Assembly (NCBI GenBank): GCA_947631405.1
Contig: CANRLC010000014.1
Coordinates: 1-43,318 of the forward strand
Reading direction: 5' to 3'
DNA: 43,318 bases
From: an uncultured Clostridia bacterium
GTDB lineage: Bacteria > Bacillota > Clostridia > Christensenellales > Aristaeellaceae
In this document: piece by piece, positions 16,591 through 25,206 of the stretch
Layout: each line of letters begins with the position of its first letter
Position numbering within the stretch: the first letter of the stretch is position 1
The notes under the pieces: model-generated
The model's input: the letters and a program-made list of their open reading frames with translations, nothing else
What the model was told of the DNA's origin: nothing
Databases searched by the model: none
Made by a program: the position numbers and the translations under genes

Positions 16591-19062
16591 TTACTTGCGC
16601 AGCCTGCGCACCGCGACCACCGCCAGCGCGATCGCCGCGAGGATGAGCAGCGCGATCAGGCCGAGCAGGCCGCCGGAGAGCGAGCCGAGCGGGCCGGGTT
16701 CCGGCGTGGGTTCGGGGGTCGGCTCGGGCGTCGGAGCAGGCGTCGGCGTCGGGGTAGGTGTCGGCGTTGCCGTCGGCTCCGGCGTGGGAGTCGGCGTAGG
16801 CGTGGGCGTTGCCATCGGCTCCGGCGTCGGTGTGGGAGAGGGCGTTGCCGTCGGCTTGGGAGTCGGTGTGGGCGTGGGAGTGGGCGTTGCCGTCGGCTCC
16901 GGAGTCGGCGTGAGAGTGGGTGTTGCCGTCGGCTCCGGTGTCGGTGTCGGCGTGGGAGTCGGAGTCGGCGTCGGTTCCGGTGTCGGTGTCGGCGTGGGAG
17001 TCGGCGTCGGTGTGGGTGTGGGCGTCGGTGTGGGTGTCGGGGTTGGCGACGGCGTCGGCGTAGGCGTCGCGCGCAGCTCGACCAGCTCGCGATCCAGATC
17101 GCGCAGCAGCGCGTCCACGCTGCCCGGCGTCACGACCGTTAGCGAGCCGCCGTCCAGCGCGTAGGTCTGCGCGCTCGCCGCGTCCGGCGAGGACGGCAGC
17201 GCCTCCGGCGCGTCGTCTCCCTTGCGCTCGCGCAGCGCCGCGACGTTGGCGAGGCGCTCGATCAGCGCTTGCAGATCGTCGCCGTCCGCCTGTGCGCCGG
17301 GGGCCAGCGCCGCCGCGATCACGCCCTCCTCGGTGGAGAGGACGGCGGCCTGCGAACCCTGCGAGGGTTGCGAACCCTCGTCGGCGGTTTCATCCTGCGG
17401 GAGGGCGTCGCCCTGCGCGGCCATGTCACCCGCCTGCGCGCTGAAGCGCGACAGGATCTCCTGATAGGAGAGCGGCGCGGGCGTCGGCGTGGCCTCGGCG
17501 GTCACGGACAGGTCGCCCGCCTGCGCGGCGCTTTGCAGCGCCTCGCCGTCCACGCTCTGGCCGGAGGCGGCGTCGATCAGCGCGTCGAGCAGCCCGTCCG
17601 AAAGCGTGACGCCCGGCGCGATATAGAGCGTCGCGTCGGAGGCGCTGGCGCGCATCTTGGAGAGATCGCCGGATGCGGCGCCGGCGGTTGCAGCGATTGC
17701 CGCATCTTCCGCCGCATCGCTCGCGGCGGCGTCAGTCGAATCCGTGGAGACGTTGTCGTTGGCGTCGCTTTCTATGTTGGCGTCGGCGTCGGTTGCGGCG
17801 CTTGCAGCGCTGTCGGTCGAATCCGTGGAGACGCTGTCGGCGCTGGCGCTTTCCTCATTGGCGTCGGCGTCGGTTGCGGCGCTTGCAGCGTCGGCGCTCG
17901 CGGTATCGGCCGCGTCGCTCGCTTCATTTTCCGTAGCATCGGTCGCAGCGTCGTTGGCCGTGTCGTTTGCAACGTTGCTTGTCGCGCTGCTCGCGGCGGC
18001 ATCGGTCGAATCTGTGGAGACGCTGTTGGCGCTGGCGCTTTCCTCATTAGCGGCGGCATCGGTTGCGGCGCTCGCCTCATTTTCCGCAGTATCGCTTGCG
18101 GCGGCATCGATTGCGTTGCTCGCGGCGCTGTCGGTGGCGTCGGTTACGGCGCTCACGGCGTCGTTGCCTGTGTTGCCCGCAGCGCTGTCCGTCGCGCTGT
18201 CAGTCGATTCCGCGGCGACGCTGTCCGCGGCGTCGCCCGAAGAAGCGCGCCCGGCACGCGCCGCCGTGTCCTGCGCGGCGCGAAGCAGGCGGCGCAGCTC
18301 TTCGCGCTCCAATCCGGCGTCGGGGTCGAAGGTCGCCAGCAGCGAGCCGTCATCCTGCGCCTCGGCGGCGAAGATCGGCCCGTCGTCCTGCGCGGCGGGA
18401 GAGAACGCGGGCAGCAGCTCCTCGACGCTCTGCGGGATGCGCTCGATCTCGTTGTGATCGGCGTCCTGAAGGAGGATATCGCCCTCCGCCGAGAGCAGCA
18501 TGAAGCCCGGCACGGCGCGGTAGGTGAAGGTCGCCTCGGCGTACACCGTGCCCTCGTATTCGCGCGCGACCATGCGCAGCGCGCGCGTTTCGCCCGGGGC
18601 GGCCTTGCGCGGGAAGCATGCGCGCGCGACCCACGCGCCGCTGCCGCGCACGCGCAGGATGCGCCTGTCGCCCGCGTGCAGCGTGCAGTAGAGGTAGAAG
18701 GAATGCGCGTCGGCGACCGTCTCGGCGCTGATGCACAGGCGCGCCGCCGCGCCGCCGGGGATGATCGCGGGGACGCCCGTGAGCGCGTAATCGGCATGGG
18801 CGCCGGCGCCCGTGTTTCCGCGCTCGGCGCGGGTGGACATGTGCTGCCCGCCCAGCATCGCGGCGGCCATCTCCGGAACGGACAGGCCGTCAAGCGGCTT
18901 CACATCGGTCGTGACGGCCGCCTCGATCGCGCGCTCGCTCACCTGCGTGGAGACGTCCACGCGCTCGAGCACCCAGTAGCAGGGCGTTTCGCGCTCGGCG
19001 AGCGCAGGCAGAGTCAAAAGACACAGCGCGAGCAGCAGCAGCGGCAAGATGCGCGTTTTCAT
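16591..19062 (-). CDS. Large cell-surface protein with low-complexity stalk and C-terminal membrane anchor
   Basis: A protein of 823 residues, not matched to a named family. A signal peptide (residues 1-22, [15 protein letters not shown]) precedes a folded domain of about 230 residues. Next comes an Ala/Ser/Asp/Thr/Asn-rich stretch (about 270-455) of repeating ATDAAASDSTDS-like units with the recurrent [11 protein letters not shown] block. Then come a helical region, a Thr-Pro repeat stalk of about 120 residues ([14 protein letters not shown]), a transmembrane helix ([20 protein letters not shown]) and the short basic tail RRLRK. This is a display architecture: exposed N-terminal head, cell-wall-spanning Pro-rich stalk and membrane anchor. 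The promoter (TTGCAA-18-TATAAA) and a terminator make it a single-gene unit. Both low-complexity tracts could vary in length by slippage. Confidence 0.75.
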   Translation of the reverse strand: MKTRILPLLLLALCLLTLPALAERETPCYWVLERVDVSTQVSERAIEAAVTTDVKPLDGLSVPEMAAAMLGGQHMSTRAERGNTGAGAHADYALTGVPAIIPGGAAARLCISAETVADAHSFYLYCTLHAGDRRILRVRGSGAWVARACFPRKAAPGETRALRMVAREYEGTVYAEATFTYRAVPGFMLLSAEGDILLQDADHNEIERIPQSVEELLPAFSPAAQDDGPIFAAEAQDDGSLLATFDPDAGLEREELRRLLRAAQDTAARAGRASSGDAADSVAAESTDSATDSAAGNTGNDAVSAVTDATDSAASNAIDAAASDTAENEASAATDAAANEESASANSVSTDSTDAAASSATSNVANDTANDAATDATENEASDAADTASADAASAATDADANEESASADSVSTDSTDSAASAATDADANIESDANDNVSTDSTDAAASDAAEDAAIAATAGAASGDLSKMRASASDATLYIAPGVTLSDGLLDALIDAASGQSVDGEALQSAAQAGDLSVTAEATPTPAPLSYQEILSRFSAQAGDMAAQGDALPQDETADEGSQPSQGSQAAVLSTEEGVIAAALAPGAQADGDDLQALIERLANVAALRERKGDDAPEALPSSPDAASAQTYALDGGSLTVVTPGSVDALLRDLDRELVELRATPTPTPSPTPTPTPTPTPTPTPTPTPTPTPEPTPTPTPTPTPTPEPTATPTLTPTPEPTATPTPTPTPTPKPTATPSPTPTPEPMATPTPTPTPTPEPTATPTPTPTPTPAPTPEPTPEPTPEPGPLGSLSGGLLGLIALLILAAIALAVVAVRRLRK

Positions 19063-19124
19063 CGGATGGTACGCCTCCTTCGGGCCTTGCGCGGCCCGCC
19101 CAGCGGAAAAATATGGATATATTC

Positions 19125-19154
19125 TTTATACCATGAACGGCGGGTAAATTGCAA
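19125..19154 (-). promoter_or_regulatory. Promoter of the surface protein gene
   Basis: On the minus strand: TTGCAA, an 18-bp spacer and TATAAA, about 60 bases before the ATG at 19062. Confidence 0.65.
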
Positions 19155-19214
19155 GATGATGCCGCAAAATGTCCCCCGAAAAAACGCGATTTCAAAGAAA
19201 TACGATTTTAGGGC

Positions 19215-19243
19215 TAGTCACAAACGGGGATTTAAGCTATAAT
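19215..19243 (+). promoter_or_regulatory. Promoter of the small P-loop gene
   Basis: TAGTCA (4 of 6 to the -35 consensus), a 17-bp spacer and a perfect TATAAT, 35 bases before the ATG at 19279. Confidence 0.6.
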
Positions 19244-19278
19244 GAAGGCACAGGATAACCTGAAAGGGAGGATTCAAC

Positions 19279-19689
19279 ATGATCAAGATCATCTTTGGCA
19301 AGAAGGGTTCCGGAAAGACCAAGCGCATTCTCGATATGGCGAACGAATCCGTCAAGGAAGCGAAGGGCGACGTGCTCTTTGTGGACGACGATCGCAAATA
19401 CACCCTGAGCCTCAAGCCGCAGGTTCGCTTCATCGACGCGAGCGAATACGACGTCAAGGGCGAGACCTCGTTCTACGGTTTCCTTGCGGGCATTCTGGCG
19501 GGCAATTACGACATCAGCGTGCTGTACATCGACGCGTTCCTCAAGCTGACAAAGCTGGAGGCGGCGCAGGCGGGCGCGATCTTCGAGCGCATCGAGAAGC
19601 TGGCCGCCCACGCGAACTGCGACATGGTCATCAGCTTCAGCGAGGATGCCGAGAACGCGCCGGAGAGCATCCGCAAGTACGCGATCTGA
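19279..19689 (+). CDS. Small P-loop ATP-binding protein, unknown role
   Basis: A protein of 136 residues with an N-terminal Walker A (IIFGKKGSGKTKRILDM) and a likely Walker B (ISVLYIDAFLKL). A hydrophobic strand follows near the C-terminus (CDMVISFSEDAEN). It is one nucleotide-binding domain without any additional module. Similar short proteins occur in Clostridia and are often labelled loosely as ATP-binding or PilT-like; I know no established function. GGGAGG precedes the ATG. It has its own promoter and terminator, so it is monocistronic although thrC follows on the same strand. Confidence 0.7.
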   Translation: MIKIIFGKKGSGKTKRILDMANESVKEAKGDVLFVDDDRKYTLSLKPQVRFIDASEYDVKGETSFYGFLAGILAGNYDISVLYIDAFLKLTKLEAAQAGAIFERIEKLAAHANCDMVISFSEDAENAPESIRKYAI

Positions 19690-19700
19690 TTGGACACTCG

Positions 19701-19743
19701 GGCCGTCGGCCCGGCGGCCGCCGGGCATGACGGCCTCTTTTTG
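19701..19743 (+). terminator. Intrinsic terminator between the P-loop gene and thrC
   Basis: The outer stem GGCCGTC/GACGGCC encloses a GC-rich inner stem (GCCCGGCG/CGCCGGGC) and is followed by TCTTTTTG. Confidence 0.8.
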
Positions 19744-19789
19744 ACCCTCGCGCGGCCGAATGCGGGCCGCGATGAAAGGATGGATTCAC

Positions 19790-21283
19790 ATGCGGATGCT
19801 TTCCACGCGCGGCGGGGCCGCCTCCGGCCCGTCGCTGGCGATTTTGCGCGGTCTGGCGGACGACGGCGGGCTGTATGTGCCGGAGTCGTTCCCGTCCTTC
19901 ACCCTGCGGGAGATCGAATCGCTGCAGGAGATGGACTACGCCGGGCGCGCGTTTGCCGTGCTCTCGCGCTTTTTGCCGGACTTTGACGAGCCGTCCCTGC
20001 GCGCGGCGATCGCCGGGGCGTATGGCACGGGTTTTGACGCGCCCGAGATCGCGCCGGTGCGCGCCGTGGGCGGCTGGGCACACATGCTGGAGCTTTGGCA
20101 CGGGCCGACGCTGGCCTTCAAGGACATGGCCCTGCAGCTGCTGCCGCATCTGCTCACCTATAGCGCGCGCAAGCACGGGGAGACGCGCGAGGTGTTCATC
20201 CTCGTGGCGACCAGCGGCGACACGGGCAAGGCGGCGCTGGAGGGTTTCCTCGACGTGCCGGGCACGCGCTGCTGCGTCTTCTACCCGCGCGAGGGCGTCA
20301 GCCGGGCGCAGCGCCTGCAGATGGTGACCACGCGCGGCGGCAACACGCACGTCATCGCGGTCGAGGGCAACTTCGACGACGCGCAGACGGGCGTCAAGCG
20401 CATCTTTTCCGACCCGGACTTCGCGCGCGAGATGGACGCGCAGGGCCGCGTGCTCTCCTCGGCGAACTCGATCAACTACGGCCGCCTCGTGCCGCAGATC
20501 GTCTATTACTTCTCAGCCTACGCCGATCTGCTCTCGCGCGGCGCGATCCGCCCCGGCGACGCGGTCAACTTCTGCGTGCCCACGGGCAACTTCGGCGACA
20601 TCCTCGCGGCGGACTACGCGCGCATGGCGGGCCTGCCCGTGGGCAGGCTGATCTGCGCGAGCAACGAAAACAACGTGCTCACCGATTTCATCACCACCGG
20701 CGTCTATACGGTGCGGGGCCGCGCGTTCCACAAGACGACCTCGCCGTCGATGGACATCCTGATCTCCTCGAACCTCGAGCGGCTGCTCTTCGACCTGTGC
20801 GGCTGCGACGGCGCGCGCGTGACCGCGCTGATGGGCGACCTCTCGCGCGAGGGCCGCTACGCGATCGACGGCGGGATGCTCGGCGCGCTGCAGGCGCGCT
20901 ACGCGGCGGGCTACGCCGACCAGAGCGCGGTGCGCGCGGAGATCGCGCGCGCGTGGCGCGAGGACGGATGTCTCATGGACACGCACACGGCGGTCGCCTC
21001 GGCGGTGCTGCGGGATTACCGCGCGCGCACCGGGGACGACGCTCCGGCGGTCATCGTATCGACGGCCAGCGCGTACAAGTTCGGCGCTTCGGTGCTGGAG
21101 GCGATCGCCGGGCCGGACGCCTGCGACGGGCTGGACGACTTCGCCTGCTGCGACAAGCTCTCCGCGCTGACGGGTACGCGCGTGCCGGAGCAGATCGCCA
21201 GCCTGCCCACGCTGCCCGTGCGCCACAGCGCCGTATGCAGGCGCGAGGAGATGGCGCGCGCCGTGCTGGACGCCGTGCGTTAA
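19790..21283 (+). CDS. thrC: Threonine synthase
   Basis: A protein of 497 residues, the longer (yeast/E. coli-type) class of ThrC. It converts O-phosphohomoserine to threonine with PLP. Evidence: opening RMLSTRGGAASGPSLAILR with GLYVPESFPSF; the PLP lysine in GPTLAFKDMALQLLPHLL; VATSGDTGKAALEGF for phosphate binding; GNFDDAQTGVKRIF; and PTGNFGDILAADYARMAGLP. I used the ATG at 19790, with GAAAGGA 8-9 bases upstream; an ATG two codons later is equally compatible. No other aspartate-family gene is nearby. Confidence 0.94.
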   Translation: MRMLSTRGGAASGPSLAILRGLADDGGLYVPESFPSFTLREIESLQEMDYAGRAFAVLSRFLPDFDEPSLRAAIAGAYGTGFDAPEIAPVRAVGGWAHMLELWHGPTLAFKDMALQLLPHLLTYSARKHGETREVFILVATSGDTGKAALEGFLDVPGTRCCVFYPREGVSRAQRLQMVTTRGGNTHVIAVEGNFDDAQTGVKRIFSDPDFAREMDAQGRVLSSANSINYGRLVPQIVYYFSAYADLLSRGAIRPGDAVNFCVPTGNFGDILAADYARMAGLPVGRLICASNENNVLTDFITTGVYTVRGRAFHKTTSPSMDILISSNLERLLFDLCGCDGARVTALMGDLSREGRYAIDGGMLGALQARYAAGYADQSAVRAEIARAWREDGCLMDTHTAVASAVLRDYRARTGDDAPAVIVSTASAYKFGASVLEAIAGPDACDGLDDFACCDKLSALTGTRVPEQIASLPTLPVRHSAVCRREEMARAVLDAVR

Positions 21284-21301
21284 AACCGATCTCCTTCATG
21301 G

Positions 21302-21330
21302 CCGCTCGCGGACGACGCGAGCGGTTTTTT
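21302..21330 (+). terminator. Intrinsic terminator of thrC
   Basis: CCGCTCGCG-GACGA-CGCGAGCGG followed by TTTTTT, 18 bases after the thrC stop. Confidence 0.92.
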
Positions 21331-21408
21331 GCGCGCTCCTGCGCGCGCCGCGCGGTATAAAGCGCCGCGCGTCGGGCCACAGTAAGCGGCGCAAGGAGGG
21401 TGATCCCA

Positions 21409-23094
21409 GTGAAGAAGATCAGCATGGGGCTGCTGCTCGCGCTGTGCGCGATCGCGCCCGTGTGCGGCGCGGCGGAGGGGACGGCGCCGCGCGCGCCGAT
21501 CGCGACGGCCCGTCCGGCACTGCCGGATTTCATCGGCCCGATCGAGCGCAACGAGCCGGAGGCGTGGACGGCGGTGCCGGCCTCGAGCAAGGGCGACGCC
21601 GCGACGCAGGGCGAAGCGGCCGAGGCCGGAGAGACCGCGCCGGAGGCGACGCAGCCCGAGACGGAGTCCGCGCCGCAGGCCAATCCGCCCGAGACGGATG
21701 AGGAGCAGGACGCGTGGGCAGACGGCGAACAGACCGCGGATCTGACGCTCGACCTCTCGGCGGCGTCCGGTCGCGTGGACGAGGGAAAGAGCGTGACGGT
21801 CACGATCACGGCGGGCAATCCGCTGCCGGAGGAGACGCGCGTCTCCTTCTCGCTGGCGCTGCCGCAGGGGCTGACCTGCGCGCAGGGGACGGCGTGGGAG
21901 GCCGCGCTGCCCGCCGCGACGACGAACGAGCGCGGCGAGCGCGTGCCGAGCGTGACGGCGTTCACGCGCGAGGTGACCTTTGCCGAGGGCGGCGAGGGCG
22001 CGCAGGCCGAGCTGACCGTGGAGATGGGCATGGGCGCGCGCTTCTATCGTGCCCAAACGGCGCTGGAGCTTTGCGTGTCGGATGTGCGCGTGACGGCGCA
22101 GACGACGAATGTCGAGGACGGCAGGGTGCGCCCCGGCGACGCGTTCGGCTATGAGATCGAGGTCGCGAACGCGGGCTTCGCCGCGCGCGAGGTGCCGCTG
22201 GAGATGATCCTGCCGGAGGGGCTGAGCGTCGCGGGCGAGCTGCCGGAGGGCTTCGCGCTCACGGGCAGCGCCGTTCGCGGCAGCATCACGGCGAAGGCGG
22301 CGGGCCGCGTGGGCGCTATGCTCTCGCCGAGCCGGGCGACGGTGACGATCCCGGTGCGCGTCGAGGAGAACGCGCTCGACGGCGACGAGGACGCGCTGCG
22401 GATGCTGAGCGGCGTGCTGCGCGCGGACGGCGAGCGCCTGCCGCTGCCGCGCGTACAGGTGTGCGGCCCGATGGTGACGGCGAAGCTGATCCCGCAGGCG
22501 GATCGCCTTGAGGCGGGCGCGCGGATGAATTTGCGCATCGTCGTGGCGAACACGGGCCTCGCCCCGGCGGACGTGCGCGTGTCGTGCATGCTGCCGCAGG
22601 GGCTGACGCTGGCGCAGGAACCGCACGAGGACGGCGAGGACGCGACGCCTGAGGAGGCTGCCAAGGCCTTGCCCCCGCAGGACGGCGGCGCGCAGGCGGC
22701 GGTGCTGCTGACGCCTCAGGCCGAAGCGCCCGTGCCGGAGGCGATGCTGGCAAACGGCACGCTGGTCTACGCGCTGCACATGGACGCCGCCAGCGAGGGC
22801 GCGGACGGCGTGACGGCGGCGACGCAGGTGATCGACGTGCCGGTGCAGGCGGAGAAAACGCAGGAAGCGCTGCGCGAGCGGCTCGTCGGCGCGTCGCTGG
22901 CGTGGAGCGTCGAGGAGGACACGCAGCTCGGCGAGGCGGTCGCCGTGCGGGTGTACACGCCCTCGTTCCTCGGCATCGCGAGGGAGGAGTGGAGTGGCAT
23001 CTTCTGGGCGACGCTGCTGCTGGTGGTCACGGTGGCCTGCCTGTATGCGGCGGTGCGCGCCGGGGACGACGACGAGGACATCGTGCTGGATTGA
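21409..23094 (+). CDS. Membrane-anchored surface protein with repeated beta-sandwich (DUF11/CARDB-like) domains
   Basis: A protein of 561 residues. A signal peptide (LLLALCAIAPVCGAA) leads into a Glu/Thr/Ala/Pro-rich linker (residues about 45-105). Then come three beta-rich domains of the DUF11/CARDB/NEW3 type. Each opens with a VxxGxxVTVTIxxGNPLPEETRVSFSL-like pattern (recurring as GDAFGYEIEVANAGF and AGARMNLRIVVANTGL) and has a recurring LPQGLT/LPEGLS block. A C-terminal helix (FWATLLLVVTVACLYAAV) and an acidic DDDEDIVLD tail end the protein. It is presumably a cell-surface adhesive or spacer protein. The start is a GTG at 21409, 9 bases after AAGGAGG; an in-frame GTG at 21400 is too close to that site. 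TATAAA at 21356-21361 may be its -10. Confidence 0.7.
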   Translation: MKKISMGLLLALCAIAPVCGAAEGTAPRAPIATARPALPDFIGPIERNEPEAWTAVPASSKGDAATQGEAAEAGETAPEATQPETESAPQANPPETDEEQDAWADGEQTADLTLDLSAASGRVDEGKSVTVTITAGNPLPEETRVSFSLALPQGLTCAQGTAWEAALPAATTNERGERVPSVTAFTREVTFAEGGEGAQAELTVEMGMGARFYRAQTALELCVSDVRVTAQTTNVEDGRVRPGDAFGYEIEVANAGFAAREVPLEMILPEGLSVAGELPEGFALTGSAVRGSITAKAAGRVGAMLSPSRATVTIPVRVEENALDGDEDALRMLSGVLRADGERLPLPRVQVCGPMVTAKLIPQADRLEAGARMNLRIVVANTGLAPADVRVSCMLPQGLTLAQEPHEDGEDATPEEAAKALPPQDGGAQAAVLLTPQAEAPVPEAMLANGTLVYALHMDAASEGADGVTAATQVIDVPVQAEKTQEALRERLVGASLAWSVEEDTQLGEAVAVRVYTPSFLGIAREEWSGIFWATLLLVVTVACLYAAVRAGDDDEDIVLD

Positions 23095-23107
23095 CGGCGT
23101 AAAGCGC

Positions 23108-23139
23108 AAAAAGCGGGCCGCCCGTTCTGGGCGGCCCGC
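23108..23139 (-). terminator. Intrinsic terminator of the L,D-transpeptidase gene
   Basis: A perfect GC stem (GCGGGCCGCCC / GGGCGGCCCGC) with a short loop; on the minus strand it is followed by TTTTT. It separates the convergent surface-protein and transpeptidase genes. Confidence 0.85.
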
Positions 23140-23177
23140 AGGCCTCACAAAAGGTCTTCCCCCGCAGGGGAGCGCCG

Positions 23178-24545
23178 TCACTTCACGGTGGGCACCTGAT
23201 CGCGCGCCTTGTCGTCGAAGATGAGCACCTTGACGCGCTTGTTGGTGTCGGTCATCTCCCAGATCCACTCGGCGTTGATGCCGCCGTCGGAGGACGCCTC
23301 GTGCGCGATGCAGACGTTGCCGCGCGTGGCCTTCTGGCCGAGGGAACCCTGCAGGATGGAGAAGTCGCTGCCGTTCTTGGTCGTCGCGGGAATCTCGCAG
23401 AGGTGATAGTCGCCGCCGAAGCGGATGGTGTAGTGGCAGAAGCCCTTGCTCGCGTAGTCGATGGTGCCGCGCCGGGTCACGGTGACGTATTCCCCGGCGG
23501 GCGTCTCGCGGTGCAGGTAATCGGCGGTCGCCAGTCCCGTGGAGATCGCGCAGGAGCCGACGCGCTCGCCGTTGCGGTAGACGGTCAGCGTCTGCTTCGC
23601 CTTGTCGATGACCAGACCGTAGGCCGTGTTTGGCTCCACGGCGCGCAGGCGGTTCTTGCGCATGTAGCCGCGCATGAACGCGCCGTCCTCCGCGCGGTAT
23701 GCCTCCACGAGCACCCAGCCGCCCTCCAGCTCCTGCACCACGTTGACGCCCTGCGAGACGCCGAACACGGTGCCCAGCTGCTTGCGGCCCTCCTCGGGGG
23801 AGTCGTAGATGTAGGCGGATTCGCGCTCGTCCACGTCCACGCCCATCATGGGCCGGGTGAGCGCCGCCCAGATCTCCGCGTCGCTCGCGTCGGCGGTCAG
23901 GCCCCAGTAGCCCGCGTCGGTCTGCTTGGCGCTGTCGGAGACGCCCACGCCGATCTGCAGGCCCTCGGCGCCGACCTGCGCGGTTCCGGATACATAGGCG
24001 ACCGTCGCCGCAGGCTTGGCGGCGGCGGAGGTTTCCTTTTTGCTGTCGCTCTTGGCGCTCGTATCGCTCTTGGCGCTTTCGGCGGACTTGGACGCCGCGG
24101 CCGCGCCGCTTCCCGCCGTCTCCTCGCCGTCTTCGTCCGTTTCCAGCCCCTCGACGAGCGTGATCTGGGCGCTCACCGGTTTGGAGGCGACGCCGAACTG
24201 GCTGCGCATTTCGCCGCTGATCGTGTAGGTGCCCGCGGGCAGCGGCTCTTTATCCGGCGTGCGCAGCATGAAGGTGACGACGTTTTCCTTGGTGTGCAGC
24301 TCCTGATTTTCGCACACGCTCAGCGCCTGCGCGCCGGACGCGTTCAGAAGCTGCAGCGTCAGGAAGCCGGGAAGATTGGCGTTTAGCACGAGATCCACGC
24401 TGCTCCCGCTGGGAACGGCGGTTTGCGGCGCTTCCAGCGTCAGCTTGGGGACGGCCGTGCGGTCGGTGGCGGCGAGCGCCCCGGCGCCCGACAGCGCGAG
24501 CAGCGCCGCCGCCAGCAGCGCCGCGAGCAGATGCCTCTTGTTCAT
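23178..24545 (-). CDS. L,D-transpeptidase (YkuD family) with SH3-like domain, exported
   Basis: A protein of 455 residues. Signal peptide (LLAALLAAALLALSGAGALA), then a beta-rich domain, a Ser/Ala/Lys-rich linker, an SH3-like stretch (residues about 270-330, ending YMRKNRLRAVEPN) and a C-terminal YkuD catalytic domain. That domain starts GLVIDKAKQTLTVYRNGERV. Such enzymes cross-link peptidoglycan 3-3 or attach proteins to it. The proposed nucleophile is the Cys in RGNVCIAH, in the place of the usual S/T-x-G-C-h-R motif; the preceding His lies in GDYHLCEIP. The motif is divergent (GNVC rather than HGC), so activity should not be assumed. AAGGAGC precedes the ATG at 24545. Its own promoter and terminator are visible. 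Confidence 0.8.
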   Translation of the reverse strand: MNKRHLLAALLAAALLALSGAGALAATDRTAVPKLTLEAPQTAVPSGSSVDLVLNANLPGFLTLQLLNASGAQALSVCENQELHTKENVVTFMLRTPDKEPLPAGTYTISGEMRSQFGVASKPVSAQITLVEGLETDEDGEETAGSGAAAASKSAESAKSDTSAKSDSKKETSAAAKPAATVAYVSGTAQVGAEGLQIGVGVSDSAKQTDAGYWGLTADASDAEIWAALTRPMMGVDVDERESAYIYDSPEEGRKQLGTVFGVSQGVNVVQELEGGWVLVEAYRAEDGAFMRGYMRKNRLRAVEPNTAYGLVIDKAKQTLTVYRNGERVGSCAISTGLATADYLHRETPAGEYVTVTRRGTIDYASKGFCHYTIRFGGDYHLCEIPATTKNGSDFSILQGSLGQKATRGNVCIAHEASSDGGINAEWIWEMTDTNKRVKVLIFDDKARDQVPTVK

Positions 24546-24618
24546 ATGCTTGCTCCTTCGATATGCGGCGGGCGCGCCCACGCGCGCAGCGCCCAAATAC
24601 TGTAGTTCTTTGCCCTAC

Positions 24619-24647
24619 ATCATACCGCAAAAGCGCCCGGGATGCAA
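24619..24647 (-). promoter_or_regulatory. Promoter of the L,D-transpeptidase gene
   Basis: On the minus strand: TTGCAT, a 17-bp spacer and TATGAT, about 75 bases before the ATG. Confidence 0.65.
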
Positions 24648-24723
24648 GAGCAAACGGGGAAGATAGCGCAAATATGCGCGCGATTTGCGAAAAGGACAAA
24701 CCCCGGCGCGCCTAAAAAAGGGC

Positions 24724-24752
24724 TTGACAACGGGACGCCGCCGCCTTATAAT
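24724..24752 (+). promoter_or_regulatory. Consensus promoter of the tRNA-Ser pair
   Basis: TTGACA, a 17-bp spacer and TATAAT: a perfect housekeeping promoter, 23 bases before the first tRNA. Confidence 0.92.
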
Positions 24753-24775
24753 ATCCCCGCTGGTTTGTTTTGCCG

Positions 24776-24864
24776 GGAGAGATGGCCGAGCGGTTTATGG
24801 CGCTGGTCTTGAAAACCAGTGATACCGAGAGGTACCGGGGGTTCGAATCCCTCTCTCTCCGCCA
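24776..24864 (+). tRNA. tRNA-Ser (anticodon TGA)
   Basis: A 89-nt class II tRNA. The acceptor GGAGAGA pairs with TCTCTCC; the discriminator is G and CCA is encoded. The anticodon stem CTGGT/ACCAG encloses CTTGAAA, giving anticodon TGA. The T arm GGGGGTTCGAATCCCTC and a long variable arm are clear. Confidence 0.96.
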
Positions 24865-24885
24865 ATTTGAATAGCGACAAGCCAT

Positions 24886-24977
24886 GCAGAAGTACCCAAG
24901 TGGCCGAAGGGGCTCCCCTGCTAAGGGAGTAGGCTGCGGTAAGCGGCGCGAGGGTTCAAATCCCTCCTTCTGCGCCA
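24886..24977 (+). tRNA. tRNA-Ser (anticodon GCT)
   Basis: A 92-nt class II tRNA. The acceptor GCAGAAG pairs with CTTCTGC; the discriminator is G and CCA is encoded. The anticodon stem CTCCC/GGGAG encloses CTGCTAA, giving anticodon GCT. The long variable arm typical of tRNA-Ser is present. It is co-transcribed with the preceding tRNA-Ser 21 bases upstream. Confidence 0.96.
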
Positions 24978-24978
24978 G

Positions 24979-25031
24979 AAAGACGTTCCTTCCACCGGCG
25001 GCTGAGCGCCGCTGAGGATGGGACGTCTTTT
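24979..25031 (+). terminator. Terminator of the tRNA operon, first
   Basis: AAAGACGT pairs with ACGTCTTT across a long GC-rich inner hairpin; the 3' arm ends in TTTT. It begins one base after the CCA of the second tRNA. Confidence 0.8.
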
Positions 25032-25053
25032 GCGTATGTCGCAACTGATAAAG

Positions 25054-25084
25054 AGCGCGGGCGGGTTTTCGCCTGCGCTTTTTG
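25054..25084 (+). terminator. Second terminator before the invertible segment
   Basis: GCGCGGGCG-GGTTTT-CGCCTGCGC is followed by TTTTTG. With the preceding terminator it isolates the tRNA unit from the recombinase segment. Confidence 0.8.
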
Positions 25085-25128
25085 TGCGTTCGGCCGCCTG
25101 CGCCCAAATGCGCGGGCGAAAAAATAAA

Positions 25129-25157
25129 CCGTCGCAAAATTTCATCTTTTGCGACGG
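25129..25157 (+). repeat. Left recombination-site candidate (IR-L)
   Basis: Arms CCGTCGCAAAA and TTTTGCGACGG (11 bp, perfect inverted repeat) flank the 7-bp asymmetric spacer TTTCATC. Bases 25129-25156 are the exact reverse complement of 26534-26561. The layout of two inverted recombinase-binding arms around a 6-8 bp spacer is that of tyrosine-recombinase core sites (lox, FRT, dif). Read leftward, the same hairpin is followed by TTTATTTTTTCG and so also has the form of an intrinsic terminator. Confidence 0.8.
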
Positions 25158-25206
25158 GAGCGGCGAAAATGTAACCGGAATATGCCAATTCCTCTAAATC
25201 CATCTC

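Noticed and set aside
16741..17070. CRISPR-like array from regular GC-rich repeats
   Set aside because: The repeats are coding Thr-Pro units without spacers of constant length; no cas genes are nearby.
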